In this document: positions 8,984 to 17,521 of the stretch, piece by piece
Layout: the number at the start of each line of letters is the position of its first letter
Numbering within the stretch: the stretch's first letter is position 1
DNA from: Streptantibioticus cattleyicolor NRRL 8057 = DSM 46488
GTDB taxonomy: Bacteria > Actinomycetota > Actinomycetes > Streptomycetales > Streptomycetaceae
Direction of reading: 5' to 3'
Length of the DNA: 64,000 nt
Assembly: GCF_000240165.1 (NCBI RefSeq)
Contig: NC_017585.1
Coordinates: 806,001-870,000, forward strand
Position numbers and translations under genes: made by a program
The notes under the pieces: model-generated
Told to the model about the DNA's origin: nothing
Database searches by the model: none
What the model saw: the letters and a program-made list of their open reading frames with translations, nothing else

Positions 8984-9271
8984 ATGGACATAGCCGTATA
9001 CCTCCTCATCGCCCTGACCTTGACGCTGGCCGCGACCGTCGAGCGCAAGGTCGGCCGGGTGGAACGGAAGGTCGCTCAGGTGGAGCGCAAACTCGACCTG
9101 ATCATGGCGCACTTGGGCGTCGAGGCGCCGGAGCCCGAACTGAGCCGGGTACGGGCGTTGCTCGCCGAGGGCAAGAAGATCGAGGCGATCAAGGCGTACC
9201 GGGAGATCACGGACGCGGACCTGAAGGAAGCCAAGGACGCCGTGGACCGGATGGCCGAATCGCCGAGCTGA
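8984..9271 (+). CDS. Small membrane-anchored L7/L12-like protein
   Basis: This 95-residue protein starts with one hydrophobic helix (IAVYLLIALTLTLAATV, residues 3-19). A charged heptad-like coiled coil follows (RKVGRVERKVAQVERKLD), and the C-terminal segment KKIEAIKAYREITDADLKEA resembles the C-terminal domain of ribosomal protein bL12. Such proteins recur in streptomycetes with no assigned role, and it is not a ribosomal L12. The ATG at 8984 is the only start giving the membrane helix. The gene is monocistronic. Confidence 0.75.
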   Translation: MDIAVYLLIALTLTLAATVERKVGRVERKVAQVERKLDLIMAHLGVEAPEPELSRVRALLAEGKKIEAIKAYREITDADLKEAKDAVDRMAESPS

Positions 9272-9642
9272 GCGTCCCTGACCCCGGGGAAATCAGTGCA
9301 GTGGTCGACGCCGAGCCGGCTGAGGCCGATCGGGAAACCCGTCCAGCCGCTCGCCCTCGGCCACGGAGTGACCGTACGGCGTGACGACCGGGACTACGTC
9401 GTGCGCGTCAGCACCGTCCCCCGGCCCATCGCACCGCCAACTCCCCCTCCACCGCCAGCCGTTCAACCGCGGCCAAGCCGTTCCAGCCCCGCCACCGGCC
9501 CCGCCGCGAGCACGAAACCCGGTCCAGCCTGCTCGCGCCAGTCGGACCAAAACCTCGCCCAGCGCCAACCGCCGCACCGGCGATTCCCGAGACCGGTCAG
9601 CAGCCGCTCGTCAGCGGAGCCCACGCACGGCCCACCACGGGA
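9272..9642. other. Intergenic stretch, no supported gene
   Basis: About 370 bp between convergent genes. Frames on both strands are open but low-complexity (Pro, Arg and Ser rich) and show no recognisable domain. I see no hairpin strong enough to call a terminator. Confidence 0.45.
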
Positions 9643-10572
9643 TCAAACGGTGAGCACGACCTTGCCCTGGAGGTGACCGCTGTCGAGCAGGCGGTGCGCG
9701 TCGGCGACGCGCTCGAACGGGAACGTCTCCTGCACGTGGACCCGGAGCCTGCCCTGTTCGACGAGTTGGACGAGGCCGCGCAGGGCGACCGGGTCGGGGT
9801 CGACCCCGATGCCGCTGAAGCGCATGCCGGCCGCCTCGTACCTGGCGGCGAGGTCCGCGTCCTCGTCGGCGACCGCCGTCACCAGGTGACCGCCTGGGCG
9901 GAGCACCTTCAGCGAGCGCTCGACGGTGTCGCCGCCGATCGTGTCGAGCACGACGTCGACGTCCCGGACCGCCTCGGCGAAGTCGACCGCCGTGTAGTCG
10001 ATCACCTCGTCGGCGCCCAACCCCTCGACGAACGTCCGCTTGCTCCCACCGGCTGTCGCGATCACGTACGCGCCGAGCGCCTTCGCGATCTGGATCGCCA
10101 CGTGGCCGACCCCGCCACCACCGCCGTGGATCAGGACGCGGTCGCCCTCGGCCACGCCGCCGAGATCGACGAGGCCCTGCCACGCCGTCAGCCCCACGAT
10201 CGGCAGCGCCGACGCCTCGACGTGCGACAGTGACGCCGGCTTGCGTGCCAGGTGCAACGCCGGTGCCGACACGACCTCGGCGTACGCGCTCGCCGCCCGC
10301 GGGAACAGCGGCATGCCGAACACCTCGTCGCCGGGCCTGAACCGCCAGGTCCCCGATGCGTCCTCGACCACGCCGCTGATGTCCCAGCCGAGGACGAACG
10401 GCGGCCGTCCGAGCAGCGGGAACTCGCCGGCGCGCAGGCGTGCCTCCAGCGGGTTGAGCCCGATCGCCTTGACGCGGACGAGGACCTCGGTCGGGAGGGG
10501 CCGGGGCTGCGGCGCGTCCACGATGGTGAGTACCTCGGGGCCGCCGAGCGTGTGCTGGGTGATGACTCGCAT
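9643..10572 (-). CDS. NADP-dependent zinc-less alcohol dehydrogenase / quinone oxidoreductase
   Basis: The 309-residue enzyme belongs to the quinone-oxidoreductase branch of the MDR superfamily. The N-terminal GroES-like domain includes GLNPLEARLRAG and PFVLGWDISGVV. The nucleotide-binding fold includes VLIHGGGGGVGHVAIQIAK (about residues 145-163) and DVVLDTIGGDT. Zinc-binding cysteines are absent, as expected for this branch. ATG 10572 follows a good AGGAGAG site. It is divergent from an HxlR regulator at 10648, an arrangement typical of redox-stress or quinone-responsive pairs, so control by that regulator is likely. Confidence 0.88.
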   Translation of the reverse strand: MRVITQHTLGGPEVLTIVDAPQPRPLPTEVLVRVKAIGLNPLEARLRAGEFPLLGRPPFVLGWDISGVVEDASGTWRFRPGDEVFGMPLFPRAASAYAEVVSAPALHLARKPASLSHVEASALPIVGLTAWQGLVDLGGVAEGDRVLIHGGGGGVGHVAIQIAKALGAYVIATAGGSKRTFVEGLGADEVIDYTAVDFAEAVRDVDVVLDTIGGDTVERSLKVLRPGGHLVTAVADEDADLAARYEAAGMRFSGIGVDPDPVALRGLVQLVEQGRLRVHVQETFPFERVADAHRLLDSGHLQGKVVLTV

Positions 10573-10647
10573 GACTCTCCTGACGTGGGAGTGGGGAGAG
10601 CACCCAGGCTAGGTTTCCGACAGGAACCGGCAGGTACCTTTGGCGCC

Positions 10648-11028
10648 ATGAGTGGTTTCGGGCCCGGCGACCCCTTTCTCGCCGACTGTCCGGCGCGTCT
10701 GGCGGTCGAGCTGATCGCCGACAAGTGGACGGTGGTCGTGCTCTACGGCCTCAGCAAGGGCCCGGTGCGCCATGGCGAGTTGATCGAGCTGATCGGTGGC
10801 ATCTCCCGCAAGGTGCTCACCCAGACGCTCCGACGGCTCCAGGCGCACGGACTCGTCCGCCGCCACGCCTACGCCGAGGTGCCACCTCGTGTCGAGTACG
10901 AGCTGACCCCGCTCGGGGCGACGCTGATCGAGCCGATCCATATGCTGACCGAGTGGGCGAGGGAGCACGGCGACGCGGTGCTCGACGCGTTGGACGCCGA
11001 TCCCGAGCCGGTCGCCCGTGGCAACTGA
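10648..11028 (+). CDS. HxlR family transcriptional regulator
   Basis: The 126-residue protein is an HxlR winged-helix regulator. It contains CPARLAVELIADKWTVVVLY (about residues 13-32) and the recognition-helix region GGISRKVLTQTLRRLQAHG (about 49-67), followed by the wing YELTPLGATL. The single N-terminal cysteine at about residue 13 is in the position used for thiol sensing in the HypR/QorR-type members. ATG 10648 is well placed. The short intergenic region to the divergent oxidoreductase contains dyads around GGTTTCC/GGAACC and AGGTACCT that could be operators. Quinone or aldehyde sensing is inference from the partner. Confidence 0.88.
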   Translation: MSGFGPGDPFLADCPARLAVELIADKWTVVVLYGLSKGPVRHGELIELIGGISRKVLTQTLRRLQAHGLVRRHAYAEVPPRVEYELTPLGATLIEPIHMLTEWAREHGDAVLDALDADPEPVARGN

Positions 11029-11092
11029 CGCCCCCGCCGAGGCACCCCGGCGATCCCGGCGCGGCGCAAGGTCCCGGACATGACCGAAGCCC

Positions 11093-12415
11093 CTACCGCT
11101 GCCACTGGTACAGCCCGTCCCGTTCGAGGATGCGCACCGCCTGGACGTCCCGTTCGATCTCGGTCTGGTCGTCCGCGACGAGGATGAGCGCGCCGGGGGA
11201 GGTGAGGAGTCCGGGGGTCCGGTGGAGGCGGGAGCCGGGGACGAGGTGGCCGACGGTGCCGGTGATGGTGGGCAGGGAGAGGATCTGCTGGAGGACGGCG
11301 GTGTTGAGGAAGCCGCCGCGGTCGGTGGCGAGGACGATACGGCAGGTGTATTTGGGGGCGCGGGTCGGCCGGTCCATGAGGGAGAGGGGATCGAGGAGGG
11401 CGGCGACGGCGTCGCGGGCGTGGTAGCTGCCGGTGGCCCAGAGCAGGGCGACGGGGTCGATGCCGCTGTCGGGACGGGGCTCGGTGGTGAGCAGCAGGGG
11501 GCCGTCGTCGGTGAGGACGATCTCGGAGTGGGCGGCTCCGTAGGCGATGCCGAGCGCGGTGAGGGCACGTGACACGTGGTCGGTGAGGACGCCGGCGACG
11601 GCGGAGCCGGGCGGCAGCAGATCGGCCCGGCCGCAGAGCATCACCCCGGCGCGCCCCATCCGGTGCTCCGCCCAGATCTCGGTCACCCGGTGATGACCGG
11701 CGTAGCTGACGGTGTTGACCAGGTAACGCGCCCCGGTGACCTCCGCGCGCAGCAGGAGGGGTGTGCCGGCGAGGGCGGGGTGGCCGGGGGCCTCCGGGGT
11801 GTCCTCGGGCGGGGCGAAGGGGGAGCCGCGCATCGCCTGCCAGGCGCGGACGAGGTCGTCGTGGTCGGTGCAGACGCGTTCGCCGGAGTCCCGGGCCGCG
11901 CTGTGCGAGGCGGATCCGAGTGTGTAGGGGCGGCGGCCGTTGCGGGCGGCCCACGCGACGGCTTCCTCCAGGTCGTCGGTGCAGAGTGTGGGGACGACGG
12001 GGACGCCGGCGTCGGCCAGGGTGTCGCGGGCGGCGGCGCGGTCGCGGCGGGCGTCGCCGGTGGGTACGGGGTTGCCGGGCAGGCCGAGGTGATGGGCGAG
12101 GGCGGCGGCGAGGGGGACGCCGAGTTCGCTGCCGGCGACCACGGCCTGGACGTCGCGTTGGCGTAATGCCTCGGCCGTGCGGGCCACGTCACCGTGGTCC
12201 TCGACGACGTGCAGGAAGTCGTCGTGGTGCACCCGGTGCTTGGGCGGGAGGGTGGTGTACGGCGGGGTGACGGCGATGCTCGACCAGCCGCGGCGGCGGA
12301 ACTCGGTGGCGTAGAACCGTCCGGTGCCGAACGGGGCGACGATGGCGGCCACGCCACGACGCGCCCTCAACTCGGGGGGTATGGCGTCGGGTTGGCGTGG
12401 ATCGGGGTGCGACAC
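11093..12415 (-). CDS. ATP-grasp domain enzyme of unknown substrate
   Basis: The 440-residue protein has an ATP-grasp layout. A preATP-grasp Rossmann-like region begins AAIVAPFGTGRFYATEFRRR. The middle segment PGNPVPTGDARRDRAAARD resembles the region before the ATP-binding domain of carboxylate-amine ligases. The acidic metal/ATP site region may include IVLTDDGPLLLTTEPRPDSG, where the usual glutamate/asparagine pair is hard to place. The start is GTG 12415, with GAGGAG eight bases upstream; upstream frame sequence lacks homology. Related proteins include L-amino acid ligases and biotin-carboxylase-like enzymes. It faces away from an SDR gene in a regulator-rich block, so a small-molecule biosynthetic role is plausible but unproven. 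Confidence 0.7.
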   Translation of the reverse strand: MSHPDPRQPDAIPPELRARRGVAAIVAPFGTGRFYATEFRRRGWSSIAVTPPYTTLPPKHRVHHDDFLHVVEDHGDVARTAEALRQRDVQAVVAGSELGVPLAAALAHHLGLPGNPVPTGDARRDRAAARDTLADAGVPVVPTLCTDDLEEAVAWAARNGRRPYTLGSASHSAARDSGERVCTDHDDLVRAWQAMRGSPFAPPEDTPEAPGHPALAGTPLLLRAEVTGARYLVNTVSYAGHHRVTEIWAEHRMGRAGVMLCGRADLLPPGSAVAGVLTDHVSRALTALGIAYGAAHSEIVLTDDGPLLLTTEPRPDSGIDPVALLWATGSYHARDAVAALLDPLSLMDRPTRAPKYTCRIVLATDRGGFLNTAVLQQILSLPTITGTVGHLVPGSRLHRTPGLLTSPGALILVADDQTEIERDVQAVRILERDGLYQWQR

Positions 12416-12973
12416 GGACGGTCTCCTCGAAGCGGTCGGCGCGGCGGCGAGCGGTCGGCGGTACGGGGCGGTGACGGGTGGCGTGGTCACCGGTCCGAGC
12501 GGGGCCCGCACGTCGGCGTACGGGCACCGGGCATGGCGCGCTCCCCCTGAACACCGGCCCCCCGGACACCAGCACCCCCCGAACACCAGCCCCCGAGCCC
12601 CGTCCCCACCGCCTCGGCCGGTACCCGGATCTCTATCGGGTCCGGGCGCGCGGGCGCCACGAAGCGGGGACCGGCGGGTTCATGCAAGGAGGTTTCATGA
12701 AGAACGATTCCACGCCGTCACCATATTGGCGTGTCTGTTCGCGTGGTGCGTCGGAATGGCGAATGACAGCGGTGTGGAACGTGGACGAGTGGTCACTACA
12801 TGGGGTGTGTGTGGTGGCGCTGTGCGGGGCGTGGAGATCAGATATGGGTCGGCGGGAACGACGGTGGGAAGGGATGGTGATCAACCCCTCGCCCGGCGGC
12901 GGTGGTTGGCCGTCCGATCGACGTAAGCAGAGTGCTCCGGAACCTCGGGGCCGTAATCCTCCCGGGAGGACGT
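12416..12973. other. Divergent intergenic region with a strong orphan ribosome site
   Basis: This 558-bp region separates the ATP-grasp and SDR genes. It contains AAGGAGGT at about 12686-12693 followed by ATG 12697, the best Shine-Dalgarno match in the neighbourhood. The frame from that ATG (starting MKNDSTPSPYWRVC) continues past the SDR start without stopping until 13176, has weak codon bias and no recognised domain. GC content is visibly lower than in the flanking genes, as expected for promoter DNA. I do not annotate a gene here. Confidence 0.45.
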
Positions 12974-13753
12974 GTGGACCTTCGTATGGCGGGTCGGACC
13001 GCGGTGGTCACCGGTGCCAGCCGAGGGATCGGGCTGGCCGTGGTGCGTACCCTGATCCGCGAGGGCCTTCGGGTGGTGGGCGCCGCGCGGACGATTTCCC
13101 CGGAACTCGGCGAGACCGGTGCCATTCCGGTCGCGGTCGATCTGACCGTGGCCGAGAACTGTACGTATCTCATTGAGCGGGCGGTGGCGGAACTCGGTGG
13201 GATCGATCTGCTGGTGAACAACGCGGGCGTCGGAGAAGTATTCGCCCGGGCCGGTTTTCTCTCGGCGGACGACGAAACGTGGCAGCGTTCGTGGGCGCTC
13301 AATTTCTTCGCGCCGGTGCGGCTGATCCGGGCGGCGCTGCCGACGTTGCTGGAGCGCCGGGGACGGGTGGTGAACGTGTCCTCCATCGGCGCCCGGTTGG
13401 CCACCGGCCCGGTGGACTACGCCGCGGCGAAGGCGGCGCTCAACACCCTGGGCAAGGCGCTGGCGGAGGAGTTCGGCCCGCGGGGCGTCCGGATCAACAC
13501 CGTCTCGCCCGGGCCCACCCGTACCACCGCCTGGGACGGGCCGTGCAGTTACGGAGCCCAGCAGGCGAAGCTGCACGGCGCGGACGTGCGGGAGTACATC
13601 GCCACGGTGCCGGACGAGAGCGGCATGATCACCGGGCGGCTGATCGAGCCGGAAGAGGTCGCCGCGCTGATCGCGTTCGTCGCCTCCGACGTGGCGAGCA
13701 GCATGCAGGGCACCGACTACGTCATCGACGGCGGGGCCGTCAAGACGGTGTGA
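12974..13753 (+). CDS. Short-chain dehydrogenase/reductase (SDR)
   Basis: The 259-residue enzyme is a classical SDR. It has the cofactor motif TGASRGIG (residues 13-20), the NNAG motif in LLVNNAGVGEV, and the catalytic serine and YxxxK in VNVSSIGARL and DYAAAKAAL. It ends with the family stretch MQGTDYVIDGGA. Reduction or oxidation of an unknown alcohol/ketone with NAD(P)(H) is expected. I prefer GTG 12974, four bases after GGGAGG, over ATG 12986. MmyB-type XRE regulators frequently neighbour SDR genes in actinobacteria, and one (13812) converges on this gene, so co-function with those regulators is likely. Confidence 0.9.
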   Translation: MDLRMAGRTAVVTGASRGIGLAVVRTLIREGLRVVGAARTISPELGETGAIPVAVDLTVAENCTYLIERAVAELGGIDLLVNNAGVGEVFARAGFLSADDETWQRSWALNFFAPVRLIRAALPTLLERRGRVVNVSSIGARLATGPVDYAAAKAALNTLGKALAEEFGPRGVRINTVSPGPTRTTAWDGPCSYGAQQAKLHGADVREYIATVPDESGMITGRLIEPEEVAALIAFVASDVASSMQGTDYVIDGGAVKTV

Positions 13754-13811
13754 CACGCGGGGCGGGCCCGGGGGAGGCCGGACGCTTCCCCGGGCCGGCC
13801 GGACACCCGTC

Positions 13812-14708
13812 TCACCGGGCCGGCTTCCAGTTGAGTAACAGCAGCGTGGCACCGCTGCCGTGGGGGTTGAGGACGTTGATGCGGACCCAGCCGACCTCGC
13901 CGGTGGTGCCGTGGGCGAAGGGGCGCAGGTCGCCGTCGGTGTGGGCGTACAGGGGGAGTTTGCCGCGGTAGAGGGGGCCGATGTCGGGGTCGGCGGCGAG
14001 TTCCTCGTCGAGCTGGGCGAGGGTGGGGTCGTCGGGGTGGCGGACGAACGTGGCACGGGCCACCGACAGGGCGCGGGGTGCCCAGACCTCCCAGAACTGG
14101 GGGAGCCAGGCGTGCACGGCGCCGTTCTCCGGGGCCTTGCGGACCTTCTCGTTCAGCAGCATCCAGCGCAGGAAGTTGAAGTCGTCGGGGATGCCGGCCA
14201 GGAGCGCTTCGGCGTGCGCGTTGTACATCCGGGGCGGCATCAGGTTCCAGCAGTGGTCCTGGATGTAGGCCGGGCCCTGGTAGAGGTCGAGCACGTCGCG
14301 GTAGCCGTCCGGCACGGTGACCGGCTGGTACTGCGGGCGGGGGCGGCAGGCGTAGACGCGCAGGAATTCGTACTGGCGGGCCGTGAGGCCGAGGAGTTCG
14401 GCGATCTGGAGGAGGCGTTCCTCGGGGGCGTTGGAGATCAGGCCGCGTTCGAGTTCGGCGTACCAGGTGCCGTCCCGGAGGCCGAGGAGGCGGCCGACCT
14501 CCAGTTGGGTCAGCCCCTTGGCGCGGCGGCCCCGGCCCGGCAGGTGGCGCGGGACCTCGCTGGGGTACTTGGCCTCGAAGACCGACCGGTCCACGCGTTC
14601 GCGGGCCTGGCCGAGGAAGGCCAGCTTCTCGCGCCGCTCCTCCTGCGTCGGTGTCAGCCTCCGGAGCGCCACCGCGCCCACGGGTCTGCCGCGTCGACCG
14701 TTTCCCAT
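13812..14708 (-). CDS. MmyB-like XRE regulator with a TTA codon
   Basis: The 298-residue protein has an N-terminal helix-turn-helix (KGLTQLEVGRLLGLRDGTWY, about residues 64-83). A long C-terminal PAS-like ligand-binding domain follows (from about DLYQGPAYIQDHCWNLM to the end), as in MmyB-type regulators. The GLTQ...ALGR-type start is preceded by an unusually long basic arm of about 60 residues. ATG 14708 follows GGAGGGG. The codon at 13836-13838, eleven residues before the stop, is TTA, rare in streptomycetes and dependent on the bldA tRNA. The gene converges on the SDR gene. Ligand and targets are unknown. Confidence 0.82.
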   Translation of the reverse strand: MGNGRRGRPVGAVALRRLTPTQEERREKLAFLGQARERVDRSVFEAKYPSEVPRHLPGRGRRAKGLTQLEVGRLLGLRDGTWYAELERGLISNAPEERLLQIAELLGLTARQYEFLRVYACRPRPQYQPVTVPDGYRDVLDLYQGPAYIQDHCWNLMPPRMYNAHAEALLAGIPDDFNFLRWMLLNEKVRKAPENGAVHAWLPQFWEVWAPRALSVARATFVRHPDDPTLAQLDEELAADPDIGPLYRGKLPLYAHTDGDLRPFAHGTTGEVGWVRINVLNPHGSGATLLLLNWKPAR

Positions 14709-15024
14709 GCGCCCACCCCTCCAGCGAGAATCCACGACGTGTGATCGCGTGTTGTGTCAAAAAGTGAACGATGCCTGTTGAATCATGAATAATAGGGAAC
14801 GAAAGTCCCCGGAAAAGCGCCCTCTGTCCCAACTCCCGGGCCCCGGGGCACAATCGGAGCTTCGACCAGCCGACCAGGGTCCGGCGTGCGGCTGGGAAGG
14901 GGGGACGAGCCGTGCGGGTCCGCTGCCGTGAGCAGAGGCGGGCGGCCGACCACACGGTGCCGCGGTCACCGCGTACCGTCCCGCCCATGTCGTGTGGCCG
15001 GCCCCCGAGAAGGCGTACTCGTAC
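14709..15024. other. Divergent promoter region between two XRE genes
   Basis: About 316 bp between divergently read XRE genes. Its first part is AT-richer than the flanks (around 14750-14800), consistent with promoters. I see no gene and no clear symmetrical operator. Confidence 0.45.
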
Positions 15025-16056
15025 ATGACCTCCCGCACCCCGGTCACCCCCGACGACTGTGCCGACGGGCCGCGGCGTCGCGCCGCCGCCCACCCTCAAC
15101 CCGTCGGCGCCGGGCCCCTGTTGCCCCTAACGATCCGGATCAGGTATCCGACTCCCGGAACCGCGAAGACGGTTCCCGCGCACAACACCGCCCCGGACAA
15201 AACCGCCGCAACCGGGACGACCCCGACACCTCCGGTGTGCGTCGGCCCCACCCCCCTCTCCCGCTTCCTGCGCACCCACCGCCGACGCGCCGGGCTCACC
15301 CAGGAGACCCTCGCCCGCCGGCTCGACGTCAGCACCCGCACCGTCAGCAACTGGGAACGCGGCCGGCACGGCGTGGACCCGGACCGCGTGGCGGACCTCG
15401 GCCACGCGCTCGGTCTCACGCCGGACGAACACGACCGATTACGCCTGCTCGTCCCCGCCGCCCCGGACCGCGCCGCCGACCCCGGCCCCGGCCCCGTACG
15501 GCCGGTGCCCCCACCCCACCTCGTCGCCCGCTTCACCGACGAATGGCGCCGCGGCTTCCACGATGTCGCCATGCCCGCCTACCTGCGCGACCCGGCCTGG
15601 CACATCCTCGCCTGCAACCCGGCGTTCACCAGCGCCTTCGCCACCGCCGCCGCCATGCCGCACGCCATGCCCTGGGAGAACTTCGCCCGCTTCGTGTGCC
15701 TCCACCCCGACGCCCCCCGGGTGCTCCACGACTGGTACGACGGGTGGCTCGTGCCCGTCCTCGGCGAGATCGCCGACGGGCTGCGGACCGGAACGGACCA
15801 GGCGGCGCCGCGCCGGCTGCTGGCGGAGCTGACGGGCCGGCCCGCGGTGGCCCGTGCCTGGACACGGGTCGCGGCGGCGGCGCGGCGGGCGGCGCCACCG
15901 CCGCGCAGACCGCTGAGCCACCCCGATCCGCGCGTCGGCAACGTCCTGGTGCACGTCAGCTCCATGGAACCGGAGGGCCTGCACGGCTACCGCAGCGTGT
16001 TCTGGCGGCTGGAGCCCAGGGAGCCGGCGCCGACGCGGCCGGGGTCGCGCGGCTGA
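15025..16056 (+). CDS. MmyB-like XRE regulator with a TTA codon
   Basis: As annotated the protein is 343 residues. The helix-turn-helix is AGLTQETLARRLDVSTRTVS within LSRFLRTHRRR... to WERGRHGVDP. The C-terminal domain has the MmyB ligand-domain features WHILACNPAFTSAFAT, NFARFVCLHPDA, DWYDGWLVP and SHPDPRVGNVLV. The start is uncertain: ATG 15025 has only a distant GAGAAGG, while GTG 15235 would place the HTH eight residues from the N-terminus, as is usual for the family, but has no ribosome site. A TTA leucine codon is in frame at 15439-15441. It ends five bases from a convergent third XRE gene. Confidence 0.78.
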   Translation: MTSRTPVTPDDCADGPRRRAAAHPQPVGAGPLLPLTIRIRYPTPGTAKTVPAHNTAPDKTAATGTTPTPPVCVGPTPLSRFLRTHRRRAGLTQETLARRLDVSTRTVSNWERGRHGVDPDRVADLGHALGLTPDEHDRLRLLVPAAPDRAADPGPGPVRPVPPPHLVARFTDEWRRGFHDVAMPAYLRDPAWHILACNPAFTSAFATAAAMPHAMPWENFARFVCLHPDAPRVLHDWYDGWLVPVLGEIADGLRTGTDQAAPRRLLAELTGRPAVARAWTRVAAAARRAAPPPRRPLSHPDPRVGNVLVHVSSMEPEGLHGYRSVFWRLEPREPAPTRPGSRG

Positions 16057-16061
16057 TCCGG

Positions 16062-16868
16062 TCACGCACCCGGCAGCAGCAACGTGACCGAACGCAGACC
16101 CCGCGCCAGCCCCGGCACCGGGACGGACTCGATGACATGGACACCGACGACGCCGAGGTCGGGGTGGCGGATCCGGCGGGGCCGGCCGTCACCGTGCAGC
16201 AGGTTCTCCGGACGGCCGGGCCAGATGGGCAGGTCGTCGACGAAGGCCCGCTTGGTGATCTCGTCGGCCTCCAGATCGACGGCGATGCGCCGCAGTTCGG
16301 CCGCGTCGGGGTAGCGCAGCAACGCCACCGACAACTGCGCCAGCGCCGGCAGCAGCCAGCGGTCGTACCAGTCCACCAGCATCTCGCGGGCGCCGGGGTG
16401 GAAGGCGACGAACCGCAGCGGGTTGTGCAGCGGGCTGCAACTGGGCTTCGGCGCCGAGGCGATCATGTCGGCCATGAGCAGTTCGTACGCCTCGTTGTAG
16501 AGGACGACGTTCCGCTCGACGTCGGTCAGGCAGGTGGGGTCGCTCTGCCGGTCGATCCAGAGCTTGCAGCCCGCCAGGTGCGGGGCGAGGTCGTGGAGGG
16601 AGGACGAGGCGGGCACCGGCGGGCCGGAGTGGTCGGCGAGCCAGTAGAGCAACGCCTCCTCCTGCGGCCCGAGGTCGAGGCGGCGACGCAGTTCGTCGAT
16701 GCGCTTGCGGTTGGGGACGGTGCTGCCGCGTTCCCAGTTGATGACGGTGTGCTCACTGGCCCGTACCAACGCGGCGAACCGGCGCTGCGGAAGCTTCATC
16801 CGGTGCCGGACGGCGGTGATGAAGGCGCCCCAGCCCTGCGGAGGGCGCCCTTCCACGTCGTCGTCCAC
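16062..16868 (-). CDS. MmyB-like XRE regulator
   Basis: The 268-residue protein carries an N-terminal helix-turn-helix (MKLPQRRFAALVRASEHTVI, then NWERGSTVPNRKR). The MmyB-type ligand domain is visible as NVVLYNEAYELLMADM, NPLRFVAFHPGARE, DWYDRWLLPAL and IRHPDLGVVGVHV. GTG 16868 has a strong GAAGGAG five bases upstream and is my choice. An alternative GTG at 16907 would overlap the stop of the upstream TetR gene as GTGA and add 13 residues. Either way it is co-transcribed with that TetR gene. Unlike its two neighbours of the same family, it has no TTA codon. Confidence 0.82.
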   Translation of the reverse strand: MDDDVEGRPPQGWGAFITAVRHRMKLPQRRFAALVRASEHTVINWERGSTVPNRKRIDELRRRLDLGPQEEALLYWLADHSGPPVPASSSLHDLAPHLAGCKLWIDRQSDPTCLTDVERNVVLYNEAYELLMADMIASAPKPSCSPLHNPLRFVAFHPGAREMLVDWYDRWLLPALAQLSVALLRYPDAAELRRIAVDLEADEITKRAFVDDLPIWPGRPENLLHGDGRPRRIRHPDLGVVGVHVIESVPVPGLARGLRSVTLLLPGA

Positions 16869-16903
16869 GCCGTCTCCTTCGCGGTTGCCCGGTATTGACG
16901 TCG

Positions 16904-17521
16904 TCACTGCGCGATCCTGACCTCGGGGGCGGTGTTGAGACGCGGGAGCAGGGCCGGCACCGCGAGACCGGGGAGCAGGTACCGCCACAGGACGGTGACG
17001 CGTCCCAGCAGATCGGCGCGGTTGTTGATGGCCTGCGAGAGCACCTGGATGCCGGTGAAGGCGCCGACGATCAGCGCGGTGACCTCCTCCGGGTCGACGC
17101 CCGGCAGCAGTTCGCCGTGATGCTCCGCCTCCCGCAGCAGCCGCAGCACCACGGCGTGCGAGCTGACGTAGGGGGAGGCGTCCGGCTTGCGGTACGACGC
17201 CTGCTCCACGGCGAGCCGTACCGCGCCGCGCAGCACCGGATCGTGGCGCAGCCGGTCGCCGAAGGACATGGTGAGGTCGATCGCGGCCTGGAGCCGCAGT
17301 TCCCGCTCGGGCGGGACGAGCGCCTCGTCCTGGGCGGCGACGACGGCGTCCGCGATCGCCTCCTTGGAGGGGAAGTGGAAGTACAGGGCGCCCCTGGTCA
17401 CCCCGCTGCGGTCGATGATCTCGTTGGTGGTGGCCGCGGCGAACCCCATCTCGTCGAAGACCGCCCCGGCCGCCTCGACGATCAGGCGGCGGGTCCTGAG
17501 CGCCCGCTCCTGCTGTGCCAT
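16904..17521 (-). CDS. TetR regulator, gamma-butyrolactone receptor-like
   Basis: The 205-residue protein matches the ArpA/ScbR class. The N-terminal DNA-binding domain is RALRTRRLIVEAAGAVFDEM then GFAAATTNEIIDRSGVTRGALYFHFPSKEAIAD (about residues 6-60). The C-terminal domain contains WRYLLPGL near the end. The ligand-pocket tryptophan cannot be placed with certainty. ATG 17521 starts the conserved MAQQERALRTRR. The gene heads a two-gene unit with the XRE gene at 16868. No AfsA-type butyrolactone synthase is in the window, so it may be an orphan or pseudo-receptor; I cannot distinguish these by eye. Confidence 0.82.
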   Translation of the reverse strand: MAQQERALRTRRLIVEAAGAVFDEMGFAAATTNEIIDRSGVTRGALYFHFPSKEAIADAVVAAQDEALVPPERELRLQAAIDLTMSFGDRLRHDPVLRGAVRLAVEQASYRKPDASPYVSSHAVVLRLLREAEHHGELLPGVDPEEVTALIVGAFTGIQVLSQAINNRADLLGRVTVLWRYLLPGLAVPALLPRLNTAPEVRIAQ

